A stretch of DNA of 64,000 nt. It comes from Nostoc sp. CHAB 5844 (GTDB lineage Bacteria > Cyanobacteriota > Cyanobacteriia > Cyanobacteriales > Nostocaceae). This document shows positions 15,877 to 24,184 of this stretch, in pieces. The number at the start of each line of letters is the position of its first letter. Positions within the stretch are counted from its first letter, which is position 1. The DNA lies in NCBI RefSeq assembly GCF_020829595.1, contig NZ_JAIVFW010000002.1, positions 1-64,000 on the forward strand, read 5' to 3'. The notes under the pieces were generated by a model. It was not told the DNA's origin. It saw nothing but the letters and a program-made list of their open reading frames with translations, and made no database searches. Position numbers and translations under genes: made by a program.

Positions 15877-16494
15877 CTACAAAGCACCATTAAAAATCTG
15901 ATTAGCTGTCAGTTTCAAATCTGGAAAAGTAGGAGATATAATTTGTTCCGAATTCCTAAATTGAGCAACTTGATATTCTTCATCAACTAAATGATAAATA
16001 GAAATAGTTGGTTGTTTAGGATGACCAATAAATTTTTTCGCTCCCAGACTTGCATAATCGACAATCCAATATTCAAGAATTTTCATAGCTTCATAATTAC
16101 CTAGTTTTGTGTAATAATCGTCTTCCCAATTTGTACTCACAACCTCGATAATCAAAGGAATAGAAGCACTTTGAGTAACGGTAGATTCTTTTTCCCATAA
16201 TTCTTCGTTGTGTAAATTAGCATCGTTGATTAATACAACATCTGGGGAGTAACCTGATGATTTTCTTGGCGGTTTTACTAATGCTGTTTTGGGGATAAAG
16301 TATGGCAATTGTAACCGTTTATATTCAACAGTAATTTCTCCTGCTAAAAATCCCGTGACTTTTTCATGTTTTCCAGTTGGCTGAGGCATTTCAACAATTA
16401 TCCCGTCATGTAATTCATAACGCTTTGGGGTATTTTCCGGCAGCCATGCGATAAATTCTTCAAAGGTAAATAGTTTAGTTAAAGCTTGAGCCAT
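15877..16494 (-). CDS. Uma2 family (DUF820) PD-(D/E)XK nuclease-like protein
   Basis: About 205 residues from ATG 16494, preceded by a good ribosome site (AAGCGGAGG); the frame is open further upstream, to 16536. The start MAQALTKLFTFEEFIAWLP, the GYSPDVVLIND motif (metal-binding Asp) and IPLIIEVVS (Glu) are typical of the Uma2 family, which is very abundant in cyanobacteria and has a restriction-endonuclease-like fold. Its biological role is not established. It has landed between a decayed and an intact haemagglutinin-like gene, and I see no reason to link it to secretion. Uma2 genes often spread as single units. Confidence 0.88.
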   Translation of the reverse strand: MAQALTKLFTFEEFIAWLPENTPKRYELHDGIIVEMPQPTGKHEKVTGFLAGEITVEYKRLQLPYFIPKTALVKPPRKSSGYSPDVVLINDANLHNEELWEKESTVTQSASIPLIIEVVSTNWEDDYYTKLGNYEAMKILEYWIVDYASLGAKKFIGHPKQPTISIYHLVDEEYQVAQFRNSEQIISPTFPDLKLTANQIFNGAL

Positions 16495-16544
16495 ATTCAA
16501 ACCTCCGCTTGTTTTGACTTTACCATTTCCAGTCATGGGATTGA

Positions 16545-18995
16545 TTAGTTTGACACGGCAGCACAGGTGAAAGCTGGTTGTACATAGGCGGGTCGAGTTG
16601 CAATTAATTCAACTTTGCCGTTAGCGTTACGATGCCAAGATGTAGCTTGGATAAGTTCTGGTGATGAAGGTATTTGAGCTTGTACTGGTGGTGATTTCTG
16701 GAATGCAGTCAGATTGCGGATATCAGACCAAGTGCGATCGCTCCTGACTTCGTGTGTCGGATTTTGCGGCACACCACCGCGTCCTGTGGCAACAAAACTA
16801 CTACCAGTATTAGTAGAACAACCTGTGGCAATTTGTTGTGATGAGTCTGTGAGATTTTCTGGCAATTCTATCAAGCCAGAATTAGGGTCAATACCGATAT
16901 GATTAATTTGCACCGTACCACTAACACCAAATTGCGAACTAGCAGTAATATCGTTTTCCACAGTCAGTTGCGGACGATATTGTAAGCCAATTATTCCTTG
17001 TGTGGTGATTTGAATATTACCACCACGTCCTTGGACTGCGTTGGCAATGATATCGCTGCCCTCCAATCCGACAATGATGGGTGCATTGATGTTAATATTA
17101 CCGCCATTACCATTACCGCCTGCTGTTGAGGTAATTTGGCTCTGATCGCGCAGCAGCAATAACTTGCCAACTTGTAAGCCAATGTTGCCACCATTACCGG
17201 ATTCTGTCTGAGCTTGAATTAAGCCTTGATTTTTTAATTGGATGCGATCGCTTGTGATATTCAGATTGCCACCATTGCCAGTGCCTTGACTAGTTACACT
17301 CACAGTCCCACCATCTGTAAGTGTCAGGTTGGGTGTAGTCACGTTGACACTACCTGCATTGGCTGTCAGCATATCTGGTAAACCAAATAATTGCCGTAAT
17401 TGCGGACTCAAACGGACAGCAGCCGAGTTGATGCTACTGTTATTGTTAGGACTGCTACCACTAATGGCGATCGCTTCTGTTGCATTGATGTTGACATTTC
17501 CCCCATTACCAGCAAAAAATGCCGATGAACCCACTGTTCCGCCAGCCAAAATTTGTAATTTCCTAGTATTCAGCGTTAAATCTTGGGTATTTCCGGTGGC
17601 AAAGGTAACTATACTAATGTTGCTATACAGTCCAAAAGGACTTTCCCCCATGACTGTAGTATTTTGATTGTGAATTGTCACTTTACCACTAGCAGCTCTG
17701 CCATATGTAGTTGAAGACAATGAGGCTCCACCTAAAACCAATAAACTATCACTATTGACGAAGACATTACCTGCTGTTCCAGTACCGTTTGTGACGGTGG
17801 CAATACTAGACACATTGCTGGGATTGAGAAAAGAGAGGCCGAATATCTCGATTGCTGATGCTTCAATCTGAATTTTGCCACTGTCAGCTATTCCATATGT
17901 TGAACTAATCACCCCTGCACCTTGTTGGAGTGTTAAGCGAGGAGTGATGATATTGAGATTCCCAGCATTTCCTGTATTTAAGGCTTCAGTACGAATCCCA
18001 CTCTGAATTTTGGCCTCGGGTGTGACACCAATAGCCTCGAACGCTGCTGATGCTTGAATGCGAATGTCTCCACCCGCAAGATTTCCATAATTCTGTCCTA
18101 ACGCCAGCGAACCGTCGGTGAATTGGATATTTCGCCCTTGCAGCTGAACCGAACCTGCATTAAATCCACTGACATCTAACAGCGATTTTTGTACTAGTTC
18201 AATGTCACCAAAGTTCTGCCCGCGATCGTATCCCAGGATATAACCCTGAGCCGTAGGTATCAAATTAACTAACCCTACATCACTGAGACTACTTAATTCA
18301 ATTCGCCCTTGTTCAGCAGTCAAAGTTGCGCCACTCAAATTTAAATTACCACCCACTAATGCCAGGGTTTTTCCAGGCTTTACCTTCAGTTGTGCGGTAC
18401 TAGGATTACGAATCACAGAACTAGCACCGCCTTTAGTATTTAAAGTATGTCCTGTACCTTGAACTTGTATAGATAAGGGATTATGACCCATTTGCAGTCC
18501 AATAGGAACATTGATGCTTAATAATGTGTTGGCTTGGGGATTAACTGCACTAAACTCAATCCCATCACTAAATTTGATGCTATTGGCTGTTGTCCCAATA
18601 AATGAACCCCCAATATTTAATCTGGCATTTTGTCCAAATATAATCCCACTGGGATTGAGCAAAAATAAATTAGCAGTACCGTTAGCTTGAATTAAACCAT
18701 CGATATGGGAAACATTACCACCAGTCACACGGCTAAAAATATTTTGAATATCTGCGGCATTGTTAAAAGATGCAGAACCATTGGTAGGAATTGAGAATTG
18801 GCTGAAACTGTGGAAAAGGTTGTTGCCGAAGCGATCGCCGTTAGTAATAGTAAAGTTATTGCCGCTTTGGGAAACAGTGCTGTTAAGACTACCATCTGAG
18901 GTGACTTGAGCGTTAGCAAAGCCGCACCAAAAAAGCATCCCAGTTGTCCAAATTACATTGACCAAGTACCAACCAAAATAGGATGCTTTCATCAC
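16545..18995 (-). CDS. Filamentous-haemagglutinin-like TpsA exoprotein 2
   Basis: An 816-residue paralogue of the protein at 12984. It has a signal peptide (about 1-29, ending ANAQ), a TPS domain (FSRVTGGNVSHIDGLI, then LNPSGIIFGQNARL and GGSFIGTTANSIKF), and a long beta-helical body with SGNGGNIGLQVGK and NGNGGNININ turns. It ends in the same Trp/His-containing tail (SWHRNANGK) and CAAV. It is the TpsA gene nearest its putative transporter gene, 54 bases downstream of it, so the two are probably co-transcribed. Secretion across the outer membrane by TpsB is known for the family; its adhesive role is inferred. Confidence 0.9.
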   Translation of the reverse strand: MMKASYFGWYLVNVIWTTGMLFWCGFANAQVTSDGSLNSTVSQSGNNFTITNGDRFGNNLFHSFSQFSIPTNGSASFNNAADIQNIFSRVTGGNVSHIDGLIQANGTANLFLLNPSGIIFGQNARLNIGGSFIGTTANSIKFSDGIEFSAVNPQANTLLSINVPIGLQMGHNPLSIQVQGTGHTLNTKGGASSVIRNPSTAQLKVKPGKTLALVGGNLNLSGATLTAEQGRIELSSLSDVGLVNLIPTAQGYILGYDRGQNFGDIELVQKSLLDVSGFNAGSVQLQGRNIQFTDGSLALGQNYGNLAGGDIRIQASAAFEAIGVTPEAKIQSGIRTEALNTGNAGNLNIITPRLTLQQGAGVISSTYGIADSGKIQIEASAIEIFGLSFLNPSNVSSIATVTNGTGTAGNVFVNSDSLLVLGGASLSSTTYGRAASGKVTIHNQNTTVMGESPFGLYSNISIVTFATGNTQDLTLNTRKLQILAGGTVGSSAFFAGNGGNVNINATEAIAISGSSPNNNSSINSAAVRLSPQLRQLFGLPDMLTANAGSVNVTTPNLTLTDGGTVSVTSQGTGNGGNLNITSDRIQLKNQGLIQAQTESGNGGNIGLQVGKLLLLRDQSQITSTAGGNGNGGNININAPIIVGLEGSDIIANAVQGRGGNIQITTQGIIGLQYRPQLTVENDITASSQFGVSGTVQINHIGIDPNSGLIELPENLTDSSQQIATGCSTNTGSSFVATGRGGVPQNPTHEVRSDRTWSDIRNLTAFQKSPPVQAQIPSSPELIQATSWHRNANGKVELIATRPAYVQPAFTCAAVSN

Positions 18996-19049
18996 TCAGT
19001 TCCTAATCAATATCTCATTATGAATAGGATTCCCAAAATGACATAGAGA

Positions 19050-20849
19050 TCAAAACGGCGAATACTTGACTGAGAAATATAGCCCATTTTCTTGGAGCGA
19101 TCGCTTTTCACCATCTATCGATATCAATGGAATACCCCAATCCAGCCTCGCTGAGAAGCGATCGCCCTGTTGCCACAATAGCCCCAATCCAGTACCTACT
19201 AATGTACTAGGTGATGGATTTTCGCCCTTGGTATTCCAAGCTTTACCCACATCAATGAATGGCGTTAGTTGTAGTACTCCTCCTAGCTTGGAGGCACGCA
19301 CAATCGGCAACCGAAACTCAGCCGAAAACAACAAACCATTGTCTGTGAGTAATGCATCCTGGCGATAACCCCGCACACTTTGCTGTCCGCCAAGTCCAAA
19401 CTGCTCTAAAGGTACGAGGGAATTTGCTGCTAGTTGTAAATCACCTCTGGCTAAAAACAGAGTGTCTGGTGCGAACTGTCGCACCCACTGTGCTTGTCCC
19501 CGCCAAGCAAAAAAGCGGCTGTCTGGTTCCTCTACATTGACATTTGTACCCAACCAATCTACCCCTAAACTAAATTGCGATCGCGCGGCAAAAACTTGCT
19601 GATTGCTGCGTTGGGTATACTCTTGCGTAAAACGCAGGGCAGAAATATTGGTTTTTCCGTTCGCATCTGCACCGGGCGATAAAGGAAACCCACCAATATT
19701 ATCAAGACCTAACTCTGTTTGGCTTTCTTGGCGGGAGAACGATAGCCCCACTGCTAATTCCTGATTTGGCTTCTGCACTAACGGTTGCCGATAACCAAAT
19801 TCGTAAGACTTGGTGTTTGACTGAATATCCAGGACACTGAATGGTTCTTCAATTACATGGTTCCACCCTTGGTTAAAACCAAACCAGACAGTGCCATTGT
19901 GAGCATTAATCGGTAGTGTGTAATTGAGATTGATTGTATTACTGCCATCGGTATTGGCGTATCCGACGCTGAGTGTATCACCAAAGCCTAGTAGATTGGC
20001 TTCTTGCAGATCCACGCCCCGACGAAAACTGCCAACACTGGGCGATCGCCCATTATCTAAAGTTGTGGTAAGTGAAAAGGTATCAGCTTCTTGAACCTCA
20101 ACTTGCAATATATTGGTTCCGGGATTTACACCCATCTGCAACTCAGCTGATAAATTTTGAATGCGCGGATCAAGGCGCAGCAGTTGGAGTTTTTCGATTA
20201 AGCGCGGTACATTCAGAGGTTTGCCAGCACCAAGCCGGATGCGATCGCGAATGTATTGACTACGCAATCGCCGATTACCAACGATTTTAATTTCTAGTAA
20301 ACTGCCTTCGACTACCTGAATTTTAATGACTCCAGCTTCTATTATCTGCGGTGTAATTAAAGCCCCGGTAGTTACATAGCCTTTATCAGTATAGAGCTTG
20401 GTGATGGCATCTTTGACTTGCAACAACTGGGCAAAGGATATTTCCTGTCCCACAAAAGGCGCTGTAATAGCGGCAAAATCTTTTGGTTGGAAAACTGTAC
20501 TACCAACCACTTCAATGCGCTCAATCCGGAATTCGGCATTAGGATCATCTTCTGTTAGAGTTGGCTGCTCTGGTAGCTCTGGGGAAGAAAGTAATTGATT
20601 CTGCTCTGATGGCGGCGGTAGTACTTCCGCAGGTAAGGGCGTAACAGGAATATCTTCTATTCGTCCAGGCGGTAACATCTGAGGATTGCTAGTTTGGGCG
20701 ATCGCCTGATGATAGTTGCACAATATTACTGCTAAAACAAAGCCAAATGTTAAAGGCTTCAGTATTGTAAAGCCAGCTTTATAAATCAGTTGCTGTTTTT
20801 GCGTATGGTTAATTCTCAATTTTTGCTTCACAATTAAATAGCCACGCAT
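19050..20849 (-). CDS. ShlB/FhaC/HecB-type outer-membrane transporter (TpsB)
   Basis: A 599-residue TpsB transporter. After a hydrophobic signal region (about 28-52, ending AIAQ) and a Pro-rich linker, POTRA domains lie at about 105-250 (FRIERIEVVGSTVFQPKDF; IKIQVVEGSLLEIKIVGNRRL). The rest is a 16-strand-type barrel containing GVDLQEANLLGFGD, FGLGGQQSVRGYRQD (the VRGY/F motif of the family) and a C-terminal FSVKYSPF strand. It moves the haemagglutinin-like exoproteins encoded just downstream through the outer membrane. It is the first gene of the minus-strand cluster, and a perfect 10-base inverted repeat lies about 70-110 bases upstream of its start. Confidence 0.93.
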   Translation of the reverse strand: MRGYLIVKQKLRINHTQKQQLIYKAGFTILKPLTFGFVLAVILCNYHQAIAQTSNPQMLPPGRIEDIPVTPLPAEVLPPPSEQNQLLSSPELPEQPTLTEDDPNAEFRIERIEVVGSTVFQPKDFAAITAPFVGQEISFAQLLQVKDAITKLYTDKGYVTTGALITPQIIEAGVIKIQVVEGSLLEIKIVGNRRLRSQYIRDRIRLGAGKPLNVPRLIEKLQLLRLDPRIQNLSAELQMGVNPGTNILQVEVQEADTFSLTTTLDNGRSPSVGSFRRGVDLQEANLLGFGDTLSVGYANTDGSNTINLNYTLPINAHNGTVWFGFNQGWNHVIEEPFSVLDIQSNTKSYEFGYRQPLVQKPNQELAVGLSFSRQESQTELGLDNIGGFPLSPGADANGKTNISALRFTQEYTQRSNQQVFAARSQFSLGVDWLGTNVNVEEPDSRFFAWRGQAQWVRQFAPDTLFLARGDLQLAANSLVPLEQFGLGGQQSVRGYRQDALLTDNGLLFSAEFRLPIVRASKLGGVLQLTPFIDVGKAWNTKGENPSPSTLVGTGLGLLWQQGDRFSARLDWGIPLISIDGEKRSLQENGLYFSVKYSPF

Positions 20850-20916
20850 AAATTTGAGCCATTTTTCAACACAATGGAAATCGCTGTATTCTTTGACTGT
20901 TAAGAGTTTTTTTGCC

Positions 20917-20956
20917 TAACTAGATAATTTATTTTGCACGATTAGCTATCTAGTTA
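20917..20956. promoter_or_regulatory. 10-base inverted repeat upstream of tpsB
   Basis: TAACTAGATA (20917-20926) and its exact reverse complement TATCTAGTTA (20947-20956) are separated by 20 bases, 68 bases upstream of the TpsB start codon. The arrangement fits an operator for a dimeric regulator or two half-sites. The rest of 20850-21108 shows no gene; it is AT-rich promoter-like sequence. Confidence 0.5.
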
Positions 20957-21118
20957 ATCCTCAATACGTTGATGTAATAAGTGTTATATTGTATACAAGT
21001 ATTTACTTGATTTTTGACAATTGCCGCCAGTGTAAATACTGCTTTTTTTTGCAGAAGAAACTCAAATTGCGGGTAATCACATACAGACAGGACTTAAGCA
21101 CAAAGGTTAGTTATGGAT

Positions 21119-21231
21119 CAATACAGTTCAGATAAGATAATTAGCCTACCGATAACTTTTGTAGAGACGTTGCATTGCAACGTCTCTACAGATTCGGAAA
21201 CATCACGAATATCCTTAACTGAACCGTATTG
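21119..21231. mobile_element. 113-bp MITE with 10-bp target-site duplication
   Basis: The element begins CAATACAGTTCAG and ends CTGAACCGTATTG (terminal inverted repeats, one mismatch). Its centre is a perfect 29-base palindrome (GTAGAGACGTTGC... at 21161-21189). It is flanked by identical 10-base copies AGTTATGGAT at 21109-21118 and 21232-21241, the target-site duplication. It carries no gene, so it must have been moved by a transposase encoded elsewhere. The right end supplies the present stop codon of the MocR-type gene. Confidence 0.88.
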
Positions 21232-22696
21232 AGTTATGGATGAGGATAACCTGAGCTAGTCGGCGTACTCCCTCTTGAATTTTCTGCTCGGTGAGTTCAG
21301 CGTAACCTAAGATAAATTCACTGCCAGGGCTATCTTTTAAATACTGAGGATACGCCGCGCCAATACTTACGCCTGCAACAGCAGCACGTTGGACTATTTC
21401 ATGATCACTGAGTTCGGTATGGAATTTTACCATTAAGTGCATTCCAGCATTTTCACCTAGAATTTCAATTTGTTCACCAAAATAGGAAAACAACGACTGC
21501 ACCAAAGTTTGCCTGCGCCTGTCGTAGAGCGATCGCATCCGTCTGATATGTCGTTCTAAATGTCCTTCCGTAATAAAATCAGTTAGGGCGTACTGTTCTA
21601 ACAAACTACATTGCCGATCTGCTAACCATTTGGCACGCGCAAATATAGACACTAAATTCTCTGGCAAAACTAAATAACCCAGACGCAAAGCGGGAAATAG
21701 TACCTTCGAGAATGTACCCACATAAATCACTGAGTTACCTTGATCTAATCCTTGCAATGCTGGGATGGGACGCTTACCATAACGATATTCGCTGTCATAG
21801 TCATCTTCAATAATTATGACTCCTGATTTTTGCGCCCAAGCTAATAACTCTAATCTGCGCGGCAGAGATAACGTCGCACCTGTAGGAAATTGGTGCGATG
21901 GAGTAACATAAACAAGCTTAATGTTAGGAATTATACCTGTTGTTAGTTTATTAACTATTAACCCTGATTGATCTACAGACACTGGGAATAAACTAGCTCC
22001 CTGAGACAAAAAAGCTCGTCTAGCGCCTAAATAACCTGGTTCTTCCACTGCTACCCAATCGCCACGGTCAATTAATACACGTGTAATTAAGTCAAGACCT
22101 TGTTGCGAACCACCCACAATAATGATTTGTGCTGGAGTACATAGAACTGCTCTAGAGCGCGATAAATAGGAAGCGATCGCCTCTCGCAATGGTTGATATC
22201 CCAGAGAATCATTAGTATAGTCAAGTACGTATGGACTACGGCAATGGCGAGACAATAGCTTCCGCCACAAGTCTATAGGGAACTGCTCAAAAGCTGGCCG
22301 TCCATAACTAAAGCTAATTTCTGCATCTGCTTCTGATAGGCGGAAAAATGCTCTATTATTCAAACTCTCCCCATAAGCTGATAAAGATATTGCACAATCA
22401 GTGCGTTGTGATTTGGATTGAATCGGTGCGGTGTTGAGTAATTCATCTGGGAGTTGACGACAAACAAATGTTCCCGAACCAACAAATGTTTCTAGATAAC
22501 CTTCACTCAAGAGCATTTCATAACTTTGGGTTACGGTAGCGCGGGAAATACCAAGCAATTGAGCCAATGCACGGGTTGAAGGCAGTTTTTCTCCTGGGGT
22601 TAATCTTCCTGAAAGAATAGCCTGACGTAGTTCTGCGTAAACTTGGCGATGCAAAGGTAAAGCGGCTTTGGAGTCAATACTAATAACAAAATCCAT
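21215..22696 (-). CDS. MocR/PdxR-type GntR regulator with aminotransferase domain
   Basis: A 493-residue transcription factor. Residues about 1-80 are a GntR winged helix (LHRQVYAELRQAILSGRL, STRALAQLLGISRATV). The rest is a fold-type-I aminotransferase-like domain with GGSQQGLDLI, DDYDSEY and the PLP-binding Lys331 in GTFSKVL. MocR proteins bind PLP and often control vitamin B6 genes; here the divergent neighbour is a pyridoxamine-phosphate-oxidase-like gene 95 bases away. The last residues SIRFS and the stop come from a MITE. Without it, the frame would stop right after LIHN (atc cat aac taa), so the protein has gained five residues. Confidence 0.92.
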   Translation of the reverse strand: MDFVISIDSKAALPLHRQVYAELRQAILSGRLTPGEKLPSTRALAQLLGISRATVTQSYEMLLSEGYLETFVGSGTFVCRQLPDELLNTAPIQSKSQRTDCAISLSAYGESLNNRAFFRLSEADAEISFSYGRPAFEQFPIDLWRKLLSRHCRSPYVLDYTNDSLGYQPLREAIASYLSRSRAVLCTPAQIIIVGGSQQGLDLITRVLIDRGDWVAVEEPGYLGARRAFLSQGASLFPVSVDQSGLIVNKLTTGIIPNIKLVYVTPSHQFPTGATLSLPRRLELLAWAQKSGVIIIEDDYDSEYRYGKRPIPALQGLDQGNSVIYVGTFSKVLFPALRLGYLVLPENLVSIFARAKWLADRQCSLLEQYALTDFITEGHLERHIRRMRSLYDRRRQTLVQSLFSYFGEQIEILGENAGMHLMVKFHTELSDHEIVQRAAVAGVSIGAAYPQYLKDSPGSEFILGYAELTEQKIQEGVRRLAQVILIHNSIRFS

Positions 22697-22726
22697 TGAG
22701 ATGAGTGGACTGGTAACTTAATCAAA

Positions 22727-22751
22727 AAGTGGCACTTGTATCATTCCACTT
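22727..22751. promoter_or_regulatory. Inverted repeat AAGTGG-N13-CCACTT in the divergent promoter region
   Basis: This 25-base inverted repeat lies between the MocR-type regulator and the divergent FMN-protein gene. MocR regulators typically bind repeated sites between themselves and their target, so this is the best candidate operator in the 95-base gap. Binding is not shown by sequence. Confidence 0.5.
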
Positions 22752-22791
22752 ACCTGATTACTCTAACGATATAGAGTAGAAATTGCCAGTC

Positions 22792-23460
22792 ATGCCTCAA
22801 TCTCAAGCACCCAGTCAAAGAACGACGGTTAAGCGCACACCCCAACGAGCCAATTATGAAAGCGACATTATTTATCAAATATTGGATGAAGGATTAGTCT
22901 GTCATGTAGGTTTTATCGCAGACGGACAGCCTTTTGTGATTCCTACAGCTTATGGACGAATTGATGATACCCTGTATATTCACGGTTCACCTGCTAGTCG
23001 CATGTTGCGATCGCTCCAACAAGGTATTGATGTCTGCGTAACAGTGACTTTAATTGATGGGTTAGTATTGGCGCGATCAGCGTTTCACCACTCAATGAAT
23101 TATCGCTCAGTCGTAATCTTTGGTAAAGCAACCCTAGTCGAGGATGCAGAGCAAAAACTAACTGCGTTGCAAGCATTTACAGAACACGTAATTTTGGGAA
23201 GGTGGAAAGAAGTGCGATCGCCAAATCATCACGAATTAGCCAGAACTATAGTACTGTCTCTACCACTCACAGAAGCATCAGCGAAGATTCGCACTGGTGC
23301 GCCTATTGATGATGAAGTTGATTATCAAATACCTGTATGGGCAGGAGAAATTCCCCTAAAATTGACTGCGGCTATGCCTATAAATGATCCCCAATTGCAT
23401 CCAGATATTGAAGTACCTGCAACTGTGAGGAACTACACCAGACCACAAAAACATTATTAA
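22792..23460 (+). CDS. Pyridoxamine 5'-phosphate oxidase family (FMN-binding) protein
   Basis: About 222 residues from ATG 22792 (an in-frame TTG at 22783 is less likely). The split-barrel FMN-binding fold is recognised from YQILDEGLVCHVGFIADGQPFVIPTAYG, LYIHGSPASRMLR and HHSMNYRSVVIFGKA. Members of this group bind FMN, and some reduce or oxidise small molecules; it is not canonical PdxH. The divergent MocR-type gene makes regulation by PLP or a related ligand likely. The substrate cannot be read from the sequence. Confidence 0.85.
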   Translation: MPQSQAPSQRTTVKRTPQRANYESDIIYQILDEGLVCHVGFIADGQPFVIPTAYGRIDDTLYIHGSPASRMLRSLQQGIDVCVTVTLIDGLVLARSAFHHSMNYRSVVIFGKATLVEDAEQKLTALQAFTEHVILGRWKEVRSPNHHELARTIVLSLPLTEASAKIRTGAPIDDEVDYQIPVWAGEIPLKLTAAMPINDPQLHPDIEVPATVRNYTRPQKHY

Positions 23461-23548
23461 AACGTGTTTTTCCAATCAATGGAGAATGGATTTTGGGGTG
23501 GTCTTTAGTCGCCATTCAATTCAACAATTTAGAGCCTGTCAAAAAACC

Positions 23549-23664
23549 AGCGTCAATCCATCCTCCGTTAAACCATAGCAATAGCCAAGGTAGTTAGGAC
23601 ATCGGTAAATGATCAAACTGAGACAGCAAAAGACTTTTAACTCTGTCCTCTGTTACCTGTCCCC
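23549..23664. repeat. Dispersed intergenic repeat, copy 1
   Basis: This stretch, from AGCGTCAAT to ACCTGTCCCC, reappears in inverse orientation at 60285-60417. The shared core GCAATAGCCAAGGTAGTTAG then GACATCG differs by only one base. Between copies the flanks are similar but have small insertions. The remainder of the gene-free stretch 23461-24184 is AT-rich with no supported gene; it probably contains the promoter of the kinase at 24185. Confidence 0.75.
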
Positions 23665-24184
23665 TACCATACTACCAAGGCACTACGCATTATTCATGCA
23701 AGAGGTCTAATTAACTTCTAAAGTCTATTTTGATAAGCACACTCTCGATTTTGTCTAAAATTAAGCCGAGCAAAATAAGACAAACTTATCATCGCCAAAA
23801 TTAAATATGAGCTTTCTAATAAAGTCTACTGTTTCAATTTTCATAATTTTAAGTCAACAATTGATGATTAGTTATTAGTCAATTTTAACTACTATTAATC
23901 TTTAATTAACCTCTAGATTTTTAATTAGCTATAGCAGTTATACAGCCATCCCATATAGGTCGATAGTCCTGTATGTTATTGAAAATTATCAGGTTAAAAA
24001 ACATTTATAAATTTAGCTAATGCAAATACTATGTATTTTTAGTATAATTGTATGACTAAATCTAAGAATCCAAAATTAAGGAAATCATTAAATAATTATA
24101 GATATTTTGAATTATTACTAAAAAAAATTGTAGACTTAGATTTCATAAATTTAAAAAATTTATTAACTTCTGCAACAGGCATAT

